The notes: generated by a model not told the origin, from the sequence alone. 64,000 bases of DNA from Tethya wilhelma (GCA_964030475.1 CAXIPT010000019.1:117292-181291); one strand, 5' to 3'; shown: positions 42,922 to 56,779, numbered from the stretch's first letter. Made by a program: numbers and translations.

Positions 42922-44983
42922 ATGGAACTGAGATAATTCATGCTGAATATTGTTTGGATAGTTTGTATTTTAGGGAAATGCATATTATGCACCTTGTATA
43001 AGAAATAATTTGGGTGAGCCTGAGCGAGCCCCCTGTCGGCAGCTTGCTGTGTCCATTTGTCTGTTGGTACCATATGTCTTTTTGCGCATTTCTAGATAGT
43101 CTTCATGCAACCAGAAGGTAGCTTGTGCTCGTATGTCGTCAGTTTGCGCATTTCTGTATGTTTTAATTTAACGATTTCCCATGCGAAAAGTTGGATATGG
43201 AGACTTGTTGGAGTTGAGAGAAATAAAAACAAAATTAAACAGACCAGCCAGCGACCAGCTGCCAGCGCAGAAGACCATCTGAGACCTATAATCAGAGAGA
43301 GTAGCAATGGAGCGAACAAATAAACAACACAAACGAAAACATAGGTTAAGTCTGAGCATATGCATGGAAAAATGGTCTGAGTCAGAGCCATCTTCTGATT
43401 ACTGTACCAGATCAAGCATAGTGGAAAGCTGTGAGACACTGATGAATGATAGTAGCGATTGGAACAGAAAAGGAGGAGAGAATAGCTATAGGGCAGGAAA
43501 GCATCTCAGAATTACAATTAAGAGAGACCAGTTAAAATGAGGACCAGCCTCTGTGTTCATGGTTAAACAGCTAACGGATGTAACTATTGTTGATAGAGAG
43601 TATACAGTAGTTCATATTGTAACTTAGACGGTACCTGATAAAACCAATCAATTGCAATTGGCAGTGCAGAAGATATGTAAGACTCCTTCCTGATCTCTGG
43701 GCCATTCAATATGAGTGTAAGAGAGCTGCTTGACATCTCAAGCCATAGTTCAAACTCATTGATCAACACATAGAATTAAGATACTATTCCGGGTGTAGCA
43801 GAATATAGCTTGTTCATACAATGGTGATGTCGTATCTGAGTCTACTTTGTTCAGGCTTGCCCCACCGATGCTTTGCATGTGCCTAGTATTAGTATTGTGA
43901 TTTATAGCTTATTACTTTCTCTGTAAGTGTTTAGTGAAGTCCTCTCATGCCTGTTTTGTTCCAGTGTCACGTGACATTAGTTGGATTGTTACAGCTGTAT
44001 AGCCAAAATGGTTGGTACTCATAACTCTCAATGATGTTGTAAAAAAAATTTTGTTTGCTGTACAAAATGCTGTGCCTGCTGAGATGTGAGGCTTTTGTGA
44101 TTCCTAGCTTTGAGACCATGCCTACTCATCTGGTGTGCCTTATCAAGAATTCATGTGCTGAAAGCTGCTTTTGCTCTCGCTGTTGGAATTATGTTGTTTG
44201 TGATTGTGTTGTAAACCCAGGTGAAATACAGTCCGCAGAAATCCACGGTTTTGCACACAAACCGCCAAATCCCCACGTGCATGGGACGTGCCAGAATGGT
44301 TTGTGTAGTGAAACCACGGTTTACGGTGATTATTACAGCTTTCTTTGGGATAAAAGACAAGTTATAGAGCTCTTCTAGACTAGATTCAAGCCATGTAAGC
44401 TAGGTTTGACTATTTACAGACATACAGTAACTAAATATGCTGCTACACTTGAACGGGGTTTATTGTTTACATTACACGTTGGAAAAAGCTTATTTGCTTA
44501 CTATAGTCCAAAGATAGAGTCTTTGACAAAGAAAAACAGTTAGCTGTACTTTACAATCACTACCACGAGGCTAAAATTGACATCACCCATTTGCTGTGTC
44601 AGTCATTGCTGTGCTAGTCTTTGTAGCTCAGGCGCCTTATGTACACTGTAAGTAGCCATGTCTATATGCCTTACAAAGGTGTTAGCAAATGCTAACTAGT
44701 TTTTCTCCGTGGTTAAATAGTGGTAAAAGGTGGTAATGCATGTTAAGCGGTAAGATACAGCTTTCATATCGGATATGAAATACTGTGGTGTATGACATAA
44801 TTCCGCGTTCAAAGTTTACCACGGATTTCCACTCTCATTTCCCCCTGGTAAATAGACTGGAGTTGGGCTTGTTTTATAGGGTATGTACTAGTGTCAGTGA
44901 CAAGCTTGCTAATTCCTAGTATGCTTGATTCAGTCATGGCTCCAGTGGCATTATAGATACTTGAGGCCACATTCAAGCGCATA
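42922..44983. other. No gene confidently seen
   Basis: Short open frames at 43307-43540 (+) and 44055-44378 (+) have no recognisable features and no clear splice partners. Cytosine- and purine-rich motifs occur around 44240-44330 (ccacggttt / accacggttt) without a clear element. Confidence 0.4.
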
Positions 44984-45791
44984 TGTGACCTGTCAAGGGA
45001 AAAACTGGCGGTTAGGAAATTATTGTTTTTGGAGTAAAAAGCGGTTTTAGTTTAATTCGCATTATGAGCGAATTTTTTTTTCTTGCACAGATGTGCTGCG
45101 CTACATCTCAGCATGTTCCACGCAAAATTTGAGGGGTGGAGCTGCTTTTGTTACAGAGATAGACAGCAATGTGAGCCTCATTCATTTTTATTTATAGTTA
45201 CTAACACGGAGGACAGTTGGTATGCTATGCAACAAACCGTAGCAAATATTTATGAGCAAGGCAGCTGCCACTAAAAATGATTTTTTATTTGGTGTGCTTA
45301 TTGACTTATAAGCTGACTAATCTCAAAATTTTGCTACAGCACATAGACAGAAAGGCAAGCCAAAGCTTTGTACATGCTTGTCTAATTCAAGCGCTTTTAT
45401 ACCGTATACTATAGCTTTATACTATAGCTTTCTACTCGTGGATATTAGCTGTCTTCTGGTTCTTCCTTCCTAGCTACTCGCTTTACACTAAATAATTTTA
45501 GTCCCCACATGGCTGGTTGTGGTAATATTCAGCATGTACTGTACATGATCTAATTATGATACGGAGAATATACAGACCTATGGTTTACGTAGCAACAACT
45601 TTACAAACGTTTTTCTAGGAAGCCATGAGTGGAGGCAGGGCTGCTTGCAGGAGCTGTATCTGGAAAACTACTTGAGCTATGCTCATCAAATTTTGATATG
45701 CGCTTCCTGGGAAGGCCTAGATATACATGGAATAGCTAACTCAAAATTCGCAGATTTTTCTAATGGGCATGTTTTCCCTTGACAGGTCACA
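44984..45791. mobile_element. ~808-bp MITE with TA target (Tc1/mariner-like)
   Basis: Inverted ends TGTGACCTGTCAAGGGAAAA (44984) and its complement TTTTCCCTTGACAGGTCACA (to 45791), with TA outside both. The first ~400 bp matches 63597-64000 (gcggttttagtttaattcgc; gaggggtggagctgctt). Non-coding. Confidence 0.85.
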
Positions 45792-46166
45792 TATATTATT
45801 GTTGGTCTAAGAAAAATGTGAATAACCCAGTTTTGAACGCAATGCATATTTACATGCCATGAGTCCAATCTGCCACTTTTCCTGAGTGTGGAAGGTTGCA
45901 CATATAGCAGTGTTGTATGTAGGTTATATACGTGATGGAAATTTTAAATGTCGAAAAAGGTGAGTAGGTGTGGTCTTCAAGCTATAAGTGCTCAAACGGA
46001 TGCATAAAAGCATAAGATCTCAGCAACCGTACAGCAATTTGTATGGCTAAAAAAATATTTTAAAAAAATCATACGTAAGTACCAGCAATTCTGTGGCTAG
46101 AGCTGTCTTTCTTAAGACTTTGATTGAACAGACAACCACTACTGTAACCCTTGCTGTGTGTGTGCA
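45792..46166. other. No gene seen
   Basis: AT-rich spacer between two MITEs. Confidence 0.5.
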
Positions 46167-46718
46167 TTAACTCTTTAGGGCCAACAGCGCCAAAAGTAGC
46201 AGGCGCGGATTCAATGGTTGCGTATTTAACACTTTTTCACATTTTTGTTTTCTAGCTGGGCGTTTGAGCTGTGAGCTCTTTACAGGTGTCAAAGTTCAAA
46301 GGTCACAATTGCGGTAAGATCAAGACCTTTAATTGGCTATAAACTCACGTTTCTGTCTCAGGAGAAGCTTGACGCTAGCTATGGAGGTGTAGGGAGGCTT
46401 AGGCTATATCCGCATGCAAGCGCTTTTCCAGTCCTGCTTTGCTAGCTGAAAAAAAAGCCTATAAAGTTCACCAATTATTTAGCAAACTTTGACTACTACT
46501 GTTTGCAAGCTTTTGATGTTGGCAAATTGAAAAGCCAACTTAAAGAACAATTGATGCAGCTATGCCTTAGACTAACGACAGTTAAGCTTTTGTAGCAAAA
46601 AAGAAGACTGCATGCTTTAGGCTCAGGCAAGATCAAAATATAAACAAAACCAAGGCTAATTACGTATTCATAAATTCTAAGTAATTATGCATAAATTATT
46701 TAGGCCCTAAAGAGTTTA
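46167..46718 (-). mobile_element. piggyBac-like MITE, copy C (degenerate)
   Basis: Ends TTAACTCTTTAGGGCC and GGCCCTAAAGAGTTTA; the interior is related to copies A and B (cgtttgagctgtgag, gaggcttaggctata). The right TTAA has become TTTA and the element is about 80 bp shorter. Confidence 0.8.
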
Positions 46719-47870
46719 GAAAAAACAGGAGAAAACGAAAAAAGAGTAGACAAATACATGGTTGTAGAGAATTAAACAGGCAAACGTTGATGAATTAGTT
46801 TCAAAATTTGTTGGAAAGGGTTGAGATTACGAGTCTAAAGACAAAGGGTAAAATTAGTCAGACCCCTCATACTAATTCAATGCAGGGTCTGGGTATGAAA
46901 CTAGAGTAAAATTATGTTTTGACCAATTTGTAATATCAGTGGATTTTGGGCGCTGATAATTTTGGCCTCCTGGACCAAACTTTGCGTGAGAAACTTGGTA
47001 CAGGACCATTATTTTCAGGTCTTGCAAATGTTGGTCCCTCCCTGATCAATTTTGTCTGTGGTTATAGGAACAAATATGTGATCAAGGAATGTGTTTTTAA
47101 AAAAAAAGTATGGTCCAGGATCAAAAAGTTTACATGACATGTCTCCAAGTATTTTAGCCCTCGTATATAATTACAAAATTGATAATCAGCTTAGATGCAA
47201 TAAATAACGACAAAAATAAATTTAGGTCACTGAGGATGTACATATCCAGTGATGCTGAGATGGGTATATTCTCCTCTTACTAAGTTGGTTTGTATGGTTT
47301 GTAACTACTGTAACTCTCCTCTTCTATAGCCAGCCTCTTAGCCCATGTAGAATCAGTGGCTCTCCAAGTTTCAGAGGCTAGCTCATTATATGTATAGCTG
47401 GTTGGTGGCGATTTGTTAATTGATTAGCAAAACCTAAAGCTAGCTCAAAGTTCACTGGTGAACGCAAAATGAAGTACCTTCACACATAATTTCATGGTCA
47501 ACCGGCCGGTATGGGACTGTAGTCCCCCTGTTAGCTCAGCCAGGCTCTGTGAACATCCATTCTAGAATCACTCTTATAAAATAGGCTTGCCCAGGGTCCA
47601 GCCTGAAACAGTATTTAATACTGCAAACATATACTGTTGAAAAACTACCAGTGAACCTGCAAGCTCTTTACATTCACATTCATCCTGGACCACAATTTTA
47701 AATGAGGGACCACAATTTATTCCACCTAACAAAATGAAATTGTTGTCTACAATTGCGTGCTTACCTGGCAGCTCACTACTGACGGTTGATAACGCAATTG
47801 ACAGAATAGACTCTGGTGGGTATACTTCCTGCAGAAAAATAAAAATTTATGAATATATGTACGAAACCAA
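46719..47870. other. No gene seen
   Basis: Non-coding; short frames at 46946-47137 lack features. Confidence 0.5.
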
Positions 47871-47879
47871 AACAGAAAA

Positions 47880-48496
47880 TCAGCTGGGAACCGCTGGGAG
47901 CGCCAAACTTACAACTGCAAGTCAGGCGTGTACAAACTGAGGAGGTCACTGACTTGAAGTCCAGAGGGTTCCTGCATGAAAATAATGGCAAGTTAGTTTG
48001 TGTGCAAGTGCGAACATTGAGGAGACGTAGAATTTAAATTACCAACGCCAAATTATTGTATACTCAGTGGCAGCGTAGAGCGCGCTCTAATATCAATGGC
48101 GGCAGTGGAGTTCTGTCTCCTGGTTCGTAACTTACAGGTCACGGAGTGTTCACGAAGAACTAGCAAGTCACATAGTAGAAACCGTCTCTTCAAAGGTCTT
48201 GCTTGCTTGCTGGAAACCGCTGGGAGCGCCAAACTTAGACAACAGTTGCAAGTCAGGCGTGTACAAACTGAGGAGGACACTGACTTGAAGTTTAGAGGGT
48301 TCATGCATGAAAATAATGGCAACTTAGCTTGCTTGCGAGTGCAAAACATTGAGGAGTCCGAGATCTAGCACTCGGATCTTATCTATGGTGGCAGTAGAGT
48401 TCCGTCTCAACTTACAGGTGAGTGTTCACGAAGAACTAATTTCTGGTAGCAAACTCACAAAGTAGAAACCGTCTCTTCAAAGGTCTTGCTTGCACC
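47880..48496. repeat. Interleaved ~160-bp and ~108-bp direct repeats
   Basis: Block 1 (ccgctgggagcgccaaactt... gaaaataatggcaa) at 47889-48030 and 48217-48355. Block 2 (gtggagttctgtct... ctcttcaaaggtcttgcttg) at 48102-48209 and 48388-48495. The order 1-2-1-2 indicates duplication of a ~300-bp unit. The ORFs through it on both strands are unlikely to be genes. Confidence 0.8.
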
Positions 48497-48980
48497 ATGC
48501 ATGTGTTTTTCCTCTTTTATGGCAGCAATAAGCTGGCAAATTTTTATTTATAGCAATGATTTCCGGGGTGTGGTCTTCTCTCGACTATGTCCTTCTTTGG
48601 GCATTTTAAACCTTCATGTACATGTGACTTGTTTCCCCCTAGTCTAGCCAGCAGTCCCTAGTCCCTGGATAGTCTGGTGGTAAAAGAGAGTCATAGTGGG
48701 TCATGTGTGGTCAGGAATGTTGTTGACATTGTCTTTTGTATGTAGGTACCTCCTGTGTGGTGCATGGCCGCAATACTTTTCAGGCTGGACCAGTGGACTG
48801 GTGGCATTCATTTTGCTGTACTATGTATAGTAGTAAGCATTATATAGTTAAGTTTGAAGCTTGACAATGAGTGTGGGCTGCGACTCAAGTGGTTCAGCAA
48901 GTGTCATGAACGTCTGACAAAAACTGTGATTGCGATTTTCCTACAACAGAGTTGCAATGCAGCATCAAATTCAACCAGGG

Positions 48981-49068
48981 TAGGGAGCCTATAGCCTCGT
49001 CCCCAGGCTCCCCTTTGACCTTTCACTCACTCAAAGGGGAGCCTGGGGACGAGGCTAGGGAGCCTATA
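48981..49068. repeat. 26-bp-arm hairpin flanked by 13-bp direct repeats
   Basis: agcctcgtccccaggctccc... (48993-49018) pairs perfectly with 49031-49056. TAGGGAGCCTATA stands on each side (48981-48993 and 49056-49068). It looks like a tiny snap-back insertion with target duplication. Confidence 0.85.
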
Positions 49069-51743
49069 TTCTGTGTTGAACTTTTTGTTTATTGAATTTG
49101 TAGGGCAATCCTGAAAACAAAGGGATTTAGCTAGTTGAGTCTACAAAATAGGTGGAGCTTTTAATTGTACTTTGTCTGCATACATGTTAGCAGAGGAGGT
49201 GCAAGAAGCATACCTCATTGCTGGCAGTTTTCTGCATGTGATAATGGAGCACAGGTTTTGAAAGACTAGTGAACTTCAGTAGTCAGCGTAAGCATATCAT
49301 CGCTAAACTAGGCATGCAGGCAAGTGCAATGGTGGAGGGACCCATAGTTGATTTTGTACTCAGACCTGCACTAATAATTATACACATTAATCTATATTAT
49401 AAAAATTAATGTCATGTTAATCTATATGTTCAATGTGTTTGTGTGCAATTAAGTACTTTGATAAAAAGTTAAAGGAAACCTTTTATGATATCTCCTTTTT
49501 CAACTGATTAGAAGCTTATCTGTGCTAAAAGTAAGGTTACAAGCTAGTCAAACACCTGTAGCAATGTATCACCAACAGTGAAAGTAAATGCAACCTACTA
49601 GTGTTACTATCATAATTTGTTCAACTCACTTTAATTTCCAAAGGTGCTTTTTGCAAAGGACCATGCAGTGTACAGGATCTGCATCTCTTGAGCCTGCTGT
49701 AATAACCCTTCATATAGTTTACACTTTATGGGAACTGCATGCACTTAATATGCTAACAAACTTCTAGGTCTCCCTACTTGTTTGGTCACCGTGAGCGTAG
49801 TGCAGAATTAATGATTTGTTGTTTTGTTTCAAGGTCTTCACTGGGTGTGTGCTTGTGAGCCATTAACTGATGCACACACACCATCTGACCCTTGTTGCTT
49901 ACTTTTTGGTTTAGTTTAATACTTCAAATTTATGCCCACTATCAATGTATCCATGTGGTCCCCAGTCTATACCTGTGTAGTTGATCTCCCTGGGAACTAC
50001 ACAGGTGCTTGTTGAGTCTTTTAGTTTAATTGTCTAGGTACAGAGACACACTTGACCTTTGTGTAATGAGGTAACTAATTAGTTTACTTACAAACTAGCA
50101 TTGGTGAGAATTTGGAAAGTATTTGCATGCACAATTGTTTTATCAGGAGATCCATTTTAGTTTTATTTTGCAGAGTGTTTGCTTTCTTCCTATTGGACTA
50201 GGTAATGTAAGTGTAATGTTAATTCCCTTTGTTAGGAGCTTGGCTTGTGCTTTTGTTGGGTGCTCAAATGGCACAAAAAAAGAGAGTGACCTCTAACATA
50301 AGGGTGCTGACTTTGAATGGCACACTTAGACTCTTCAAAAAAGACTTGCTAAACATAGTGATCCTGCAATTTGTAAAGGTCAAGTGTGTTGTACTGTATA
50401 AGTCTTAGAGTAATCATGACACATGTATACTATTGCATGGAGTGAGGTACTTTGGGATAGAGTTAGGTGACCTTTCAAGAGGTGTATGATTACTATAGGC
50501 TATAGTGTGTCCAGTAACATCAATGTTTATTCTGTACATAACAACACTTGTGAATTAAGACTATAATTAGTTGTAAGTGATGGTTAGTAGGTGCTGGCTA
50601 GTAATAAATGTACCCTTGTTTCCAGGGAGTGATGTTATATCAAAGGTGGCTAAACTTCTTTGTTCAAGTTCCAAGTCTTAATTGGATTCTTCATATATTA
50701 GTACAATAGTTTTCTTAGACTAGTGGCCATGGTAGGAATCAGACATAGTATTTGCGTAGGTTGCTTTATACCCTACTCAAGTTTACTTGATTGAAAATTA
50801 TAAGTTTGTCAATTGTACATGCATGCACTGATCATTATAGTGTTTCCAATTTTTAATTGGATTTGTTTGAGCATCTTAGGTAGATCCAGTTGCGGACAAA
50901 TTAACAGCTGCTTGTTTGAACATCGCTCACTGTTGATATTGGTGAAACTTATTAGCATGCCAAATCAGTAAACCACTGTGACAGCAGAGTATTAAAATTT
51001 TGTCTGGTTGAGTCTCATCTTAAGGTGTCCAGAAAACTCAACTATAATTATACGGCCATGCATGGTGACCCACTTAATAACTATGCTTTATTCATGCTCT
51101 TGTGTGGGTTAATTCCTTGACTCTCAACAAGGTAGCAAACCCTGATCACAGTTGCTCACTGACAGGTTATCTCATAATGTTCTTAACTTGAGTGTATACC
51201 GTGTAGTTGTAAATTTTGATGAGAATTTGAATTTGACGGTTTGGCGGTCAAAGTCCCAAACGTCAAATTTAAGTCAGCCAATATTTTGGATGCCGCATAT
51301 GAATGTATTGTGCGCATGCGTAAGTCATCAAATTAAAATTCATGCATAGTTTAATTTTGCATTCTGTGGAACAAAGTGTCAAATTTTTGTCGGTCAATAT
51401 TAGTTATACGTTAGTAGAATGAGTTGATCAAGTGTGTAATTACCATTGCTTTGCACTATCAAACTAATGGTTGTGGAACACTCTTAGACTACTGTGATTG
51501 TACTTTTCCAAATATTTTCGCATGATAATTACAGTCATTGATTAGTGTCACCATGGCGTAGCCAGCTGGTGCATATATATAAATGATTGGTAGCTAGGGT
51601 TGTATGAATTGGGAGAAACATAGTGATCGAAATTTGTAGCTACTAATTAGCAACATGTGCAATGTGCATTAACAATACGGTATTATCAACAATATTCCTG
51701 AAGCTTTAAATTTAATGCATGGGTAAAACATGTTGAACATTAG

Positions 51744-51750
<7 letters not shown>
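49069..51750. other. No gene or clear element seen
   Basis: 2.7 kb of non-coding AT-rich DNA. The small hairpin at 49976-50011 (cctgtgtagtt / aactacacagg) is the only structure noted. ORFs here are short and featureless. Confidence 0.5.
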
Positions 51751-51751
<1 letters not shown>

Positions 51752-51834
<83 letters not shown>

Positions 51835-51850
51835 NTGTGTGTGTGTGTTT
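51752..51850. repeat. (TG)n microsatellite containing one N
   Basis: About 50 TG dinucleotides with an N at 51835; true length unknown. Confidence 0.97.
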
Positions 51851-52373
51851 TGTTGTTGTTGCATTGTGATAATTATTATAATGAATGAAGTTGTATAGTG
51901 ACGTTTTTATTACATGGATAAGCTGAATGGTTTATTTTTGCTTAATTCTGTAGTTTATGAGATTTACCACTTTCATCGCTGGCTGTATATAATTTTTATT
52001 TGCAGCTGATAGTACTGGTCTGATTAACATTGGGTATTCTTTTTGTAGAAAATAAATATGCTCTTGTTGCTTGTTCTCTGAAAAATTAATTTTTCAGGAA
52101 AGGATTTTAGTAGTGGTTTTGTTGAGATTATATAATTGCTGGTAGCTTTTGTGTGTGGGTTGTTTTATGTATTTGTATCTGTTGTTACAATTAATTTAAT
52201 AAAATAATAATTTAATTTAATTTTAATTTAATTTTAAATTAAATCAATTAATTTTACATTTTGAAGTTTGTAATATAATAATTATTTGTCCTCGTGTTTA
52301 ATGACAAGTGTAGATTGTCCATGTGTTAACATTCATTTTACCACTTTATCCATTCAACATTTTTCTATTAAGG

Positions 52374-52612
52374 CCATCATACACTGTGCAAGATTGTTGC
52401 ATGCAACACATTGCATGCAATATGTTGCACAGTGTATGTTGCCAAAAACTATTGCATGCAACATGTTGCAAGGTGTTGCATGAAGTAGAAAGGCCTTCAA
52501 CGTAATTCATGAAACATGTTGCATGAAACATTTGAAGATAATATTACATAATCAAAACCAACATACAAAGTGCAACATTCTTGTACGCAAGTTGCATGAA
52601 AATGTATGATGG
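52374..52612. mobile_element. 239-bp MITE packed with TGTTGCATG motifs
   Basis: Inverted ends CCATCATACA (52374) and TGTATGATGG (to 52612). The interior has many ttgcatgcaaca and atgttgca copies. hAT-like by style; no clear target duplication. Confidence 0.7.
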
Positions 52613-52983
52613 GCTTTAGATTGTTGGTGTTGTTTGTTTGTGTAAAGGATATTGAGGGTGACTTTGTGGATAAATGTGTCAAGTTTATGGTTTACTGTAT
52701 TGGTTTTCTGTAAAAGGTTTGCATTCAGCAGCATATAGATTTGCTTATTATAGGGCTCTTTACTGAGTTCTATTCAAAAAGTTTTATATGGATTAAATTA
52801 TTATGAACATTGTGCTTGCATGTGGTTGGTGACAATTGAGACAATTAAAACTTTGTGGTTACTCTGTATAGTTTGCTCCTAATTGATACTTAGTTTACGA
52901 GTTTGTTTGCTTACTCAACAAAGTATCAGCTTCCAGTATAACAAGTCTGTTTGACACTCTCTCACTTGCACACACACAAATGC

Positions 52984-52985
<2 letters not shown>

Positions 52986-53024
<39 letters not shown>
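52986..53024. repeat. (TC)n microsatellite
   Basis: Run of tctctc. Confidence 0.97.
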
Positions 53025-53028
<4 letters not shown>

Positions 53029-53478
53029 CACACAGAAACTAATAAAATTTGGACATATAATGTCATAGTCACTTTTGTATATATGGTCCCTATGTATCAG
53101 ATGCAGTGTATGTGGTGGTGCTAAAGCTATATTTGTCAATCTGCATGCAATAAACATCATGTGGTGCATACATGTGTTTAATTGAATATACATAAATTCC
53201 CTGCTTCATTCCCGTGCAGGCTCCTCTGGGACCCTTGTGATTTGTTTCCAAAATAAGGCCCTGAGGGAGAGAGCCTGCATGGTATCAAATAATGCGTGTG
53301 CGTGATGTAGAGGTGGACACGAGCCATGACTGCAACAAGAATTTCACGTGATCTGGTCCAGGCCTGGTTTCAGCATCATTTTTGCCGGCGCCACTGTACA
53401 AACACTGAGACTGAGAGAGCTACAGTTCATTATAATAAGTGGACCGTAAGCTTGCACATGTATTAACTTGTTCGTGTG

Positions 53479-54433
53479 CACTGTTAGAACAAGGATGTGT
53501 ACATACACCCACACATATACAGTAAAAATTACTCCAGAGTGTATTAAAGCAGCTTGGGGTGTATTTTGAAACAGATTGGGTGTAATTTAAAGTAGTTTTA
53601 GATATTCTGAATATCGCCAAATACACAATATTATTTTGTACAGTAAAGAGGCACACAAAAAGAATGAATTCAAACACTGTATAGTCCACTATAACGGTTA
53701 GTATGCTCTGCATGCTTTAACCTTTTCTCAGGGTGTAGTACATAACTTTTTCAAGATGCTGAATTACTTTCACTATAACTTTTGAAGCTGAAATAGGTTG
53801 GTCACTCAGGCTGTTCACACTGCCTCACTACATATGCGTGATAGAAAATTGTAGTCCAAGTAAAAATAGATTATGAGAGTAAGAGATGTGTCTTTATAAA
53901 CTTAGCTAGTTTTGAATCAGAATATCTCATCCATGGCCTGGGAAATTTGGAGTATATTATCTATGATTCAGTCCAGACTCATCAATGTAGCTATGGCCAG
54001 CTATTAGTGACAGTTTAGCTAGTAACCAAACCTAGGCCAAAAGCATCGGTCGTAGCCGGATCATAAAACAAATAAGTTAGCCATGCACTTAGATGGATAT
54101 CTTACCTCAGTTGCTTCAGCTCCACAGCACTTGGCCTGGAGTGTTGTTCTGAAGACTCTACTTTGTATATAGAGATACCATACTATATCTCTTCTTAAGA
54201 TGTAGACTGTCTGCACCACAGTAAAGTGAGAAAAAGTTTGAACTGCAAGCTTTCTAAATAACGCACACCCGGCACTTTGGGGTGAAAGTTCGATTTTTTT
54301 TATTACACTCTGCTAGTGCACTGTTAGCTACACCCCCATAGGTAAATGCTTACACCCTACTATGTTTTATACTCCAATATATATGGTTGTTTACGCCCTA
54401 GGGTATGTTATTTACACTCTTGTGCTAACAGTG
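53479..54433. mobile_element. Non-autonomous CACTA element (955 bp)
   Basis: Ends CACTGTTAGAACAAGGATGT and ACTCTTGTGCTAACAGTG are inverted repeats of each other, start like the 12521 element, and have TG outside both (2-bp duplication). Subterminal gggtgta/tacaccc motifs occur on both sides. Non-coding. Confidence 0.8.
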
Positions 54434-54933
54434 TGGTGTTACAGTATATGGAGAAGTCCCAAATCATCAACTAGTACCTGGACGTGCATACATGATAGCC
54501 ACTAGGCTCCTATGTCTAATAGTAAATATTATAGTAATTATAACTCCCGTATATAATAAATATATAACCTCAGCAGTTCATAAATGTATAATAATGACAA
54601 ATTTCAATATTCAAATCATAGTATGTCATCATACTATTACAATATACTATAAGACCAAGCTGTATTTTTGTTTGTCAATGAGTTATCATGATTATGATAT
54701 AATTGCACCAAGGTAGGTTGTGATAGAAAATGTTATAGTCAATAATTTGTCTTCTAACATTAATGAGCATACATATTAAATTATGATAGGGTGAACTCAC
54801 TGAACTATATAATTATGAACATTCAAGTTGGTCGTGACTTCAAATCATTGCCTTCACTAGTGTGAGGTATCAGTCGTTTTTGATTTGATTTTACATTGAA
54901 GTTTGTCTATATAAGGAACAAAAGACATCAGAA

Positions 54934-55191
54934 CAGGCCCATAGCCAGGAGGGGGGTGCATATTGACTGACGAAAGTGTCCCATAATAAAAGTGGAAAAT
55001 CTGGGGGGGTCTGGGGGCATGCTTCCCCAGAAAATTTTGGAAATTTAGGCTAATTTTTGGAGAATTCTGGTGCATTTTGGAGCATCTTTAATAATTTGAA
55101 ACTATATAACCTAATGTTTTATGATTGTACCTAAATCTTAGTTCTTTTTGCTTCAAAAGGGGGGTGCTGCACCCCCCTCCCTACAGGTCTG
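54934..55191. mobile_element. 258-bp hAT MITE, 5-bp target duplication
   Basis: Left end CAGGCCCATAGCCAGGAGGG, right end complement CAGACCTGTAGGGAGGGGGG. CAGAA directly precedes and follows the element. Confidence 0.8.
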
Positions 55192-55409
55192 CAGAAACTT
55201 AATTGAGCCTCAAGTTGTAGTTTTATTTTACCAAGCAGTTTTACCAACTGCTTCCCAGTATTTTGTGTTCCAGTATTTCTGGTCTAAGGATTCGAAAAAT
55301 TCTTCCTCCTAGGTAGCTCATTGAACTGGTCCTGTGTCATTATACGTATACAATCAGGCATAAAATGTATATGCTAAAAATTGCATGGGCATTCATGCAT
55401 GAATCATGG

Positions 55410-55800
55410 CCTGTGGCTATTATGCTTAAAATTTTACTGATTATTCTATTCCGCACTGCCTATAAAAACATTCGATTATTCCCGTAAATCTCCCTATCAT
55501 TCTCATGAGTTTTGTCAAAATACAACGAATTCATTGACTTGAACGGGTCCAACAATAATACAACAGTCCAACTTTCTTTTTACTTGATTCAAGTTTAATA
55601 TCTTTCTGATTTGAACGGAAAATGAACACGGCTACCTCGTCTAGGTGCCGTGAGTTCAGATTTTCTACACGTGGCAATTTACAAGCTCCTGTTTACTTCT
55701 GTTTATTCTCAAATTTAACCCCATTATTCCTGAAATTATGCTCGTGCTCCACTTCTCCAATTATTCTCAAAATTTTGCCGGCATAATCGCCGCATCCCTA
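55410..55800. mobile_element. Probable MITE related to 57805-58273, degenerate
   Basis: ggctattatgcttaaaattt near 55422 and, inverted, aaaattttgccggcataatc near 55770. Ends are blurred. Confidence 0.5.
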
Positions 55801-56779
55801 GACTGCAGTATGTGATACCATTAATGTGTTAAATTCAAATGACTCATGATGCACTGTTACATGGCTGCATGCATGAGTTATGATTTAGCATACCTTATGT
55901 ACATGTTGAGGTATGGTGAAATGCTGTGTTTGGTATGCACAATCATTCTTTTGTGGTTGTTGATCTTGCCATTGATCATTAGTTATTGATTCCTCCTCAG
56001 CAATCTGTATATAGTAACAGTAGACTCTGAGATGATGTTTACTTGGTATAGCAAAGTGTAATAATTCACTGTGTACAGTTTAATGTATACTGTGTAACTG
56101 ATTAACAGTTATGGGATTTTTTGTAATGATTGTTGTTGTTAAATAAGTACAAAATTTATATAATTATGTTTTGAATTACCAGTGTCTCGAATTCCTTAGC
56201 ATCTTCTTCAGGGGTAGACAATGCAGAAGCCAAAAGAGCATAAGGTTGTGAATTCGAATTATGCTGCATATTGACATAAATTTGTATAATGTGCCAATGA
56301 ATTATTAATAATGATGATGAATGAACTGCTGCAGACTGGATGTAACAGTGTGTGAATGAGTGCCCATGCTGGCATTCAGGATTGGAGGGTATAAAGGTGG
56401 CATTATAGGCATATACCGATACGACTCTTTTTATAGGCATGCAATTGGGCAAGCATGCATGGTCCTATATAATATATACAGTCCCAATTATAGCTTGTTT
56501 GTCCTTTGTTTCAGTGGAGGACTGTCCTCTTCTCAGAGCTAGGTTCTATATCATGATTGCTATTCCCAGTACGGTAGTACTGGGTACATAGGAATGGCAC
56601 GGATGGCTCATTAGCGCAATACAAATATTCACGCGAATAACTCTGCAAAAACTGAGCACTTGGCACTAAAAGGCTTTTTAAGTTACTATTTAGCTTATTC
56701 TCTTTCTAATGAGCCCAAAAACATGGCCTAAAACCATCGTTAAAGTACCAAACTAAAGTATGCCAAACCTCCAATTTTC

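Noticed and set aside
43307..43540. 77-codon basic ORF
   Set aside because: Featureless; it could be an exon but nothing supports it.
44055..44378. Cys-containing 107-codon ORF
   Set aside because: No motif, no splice partner, and chance length for this composition.
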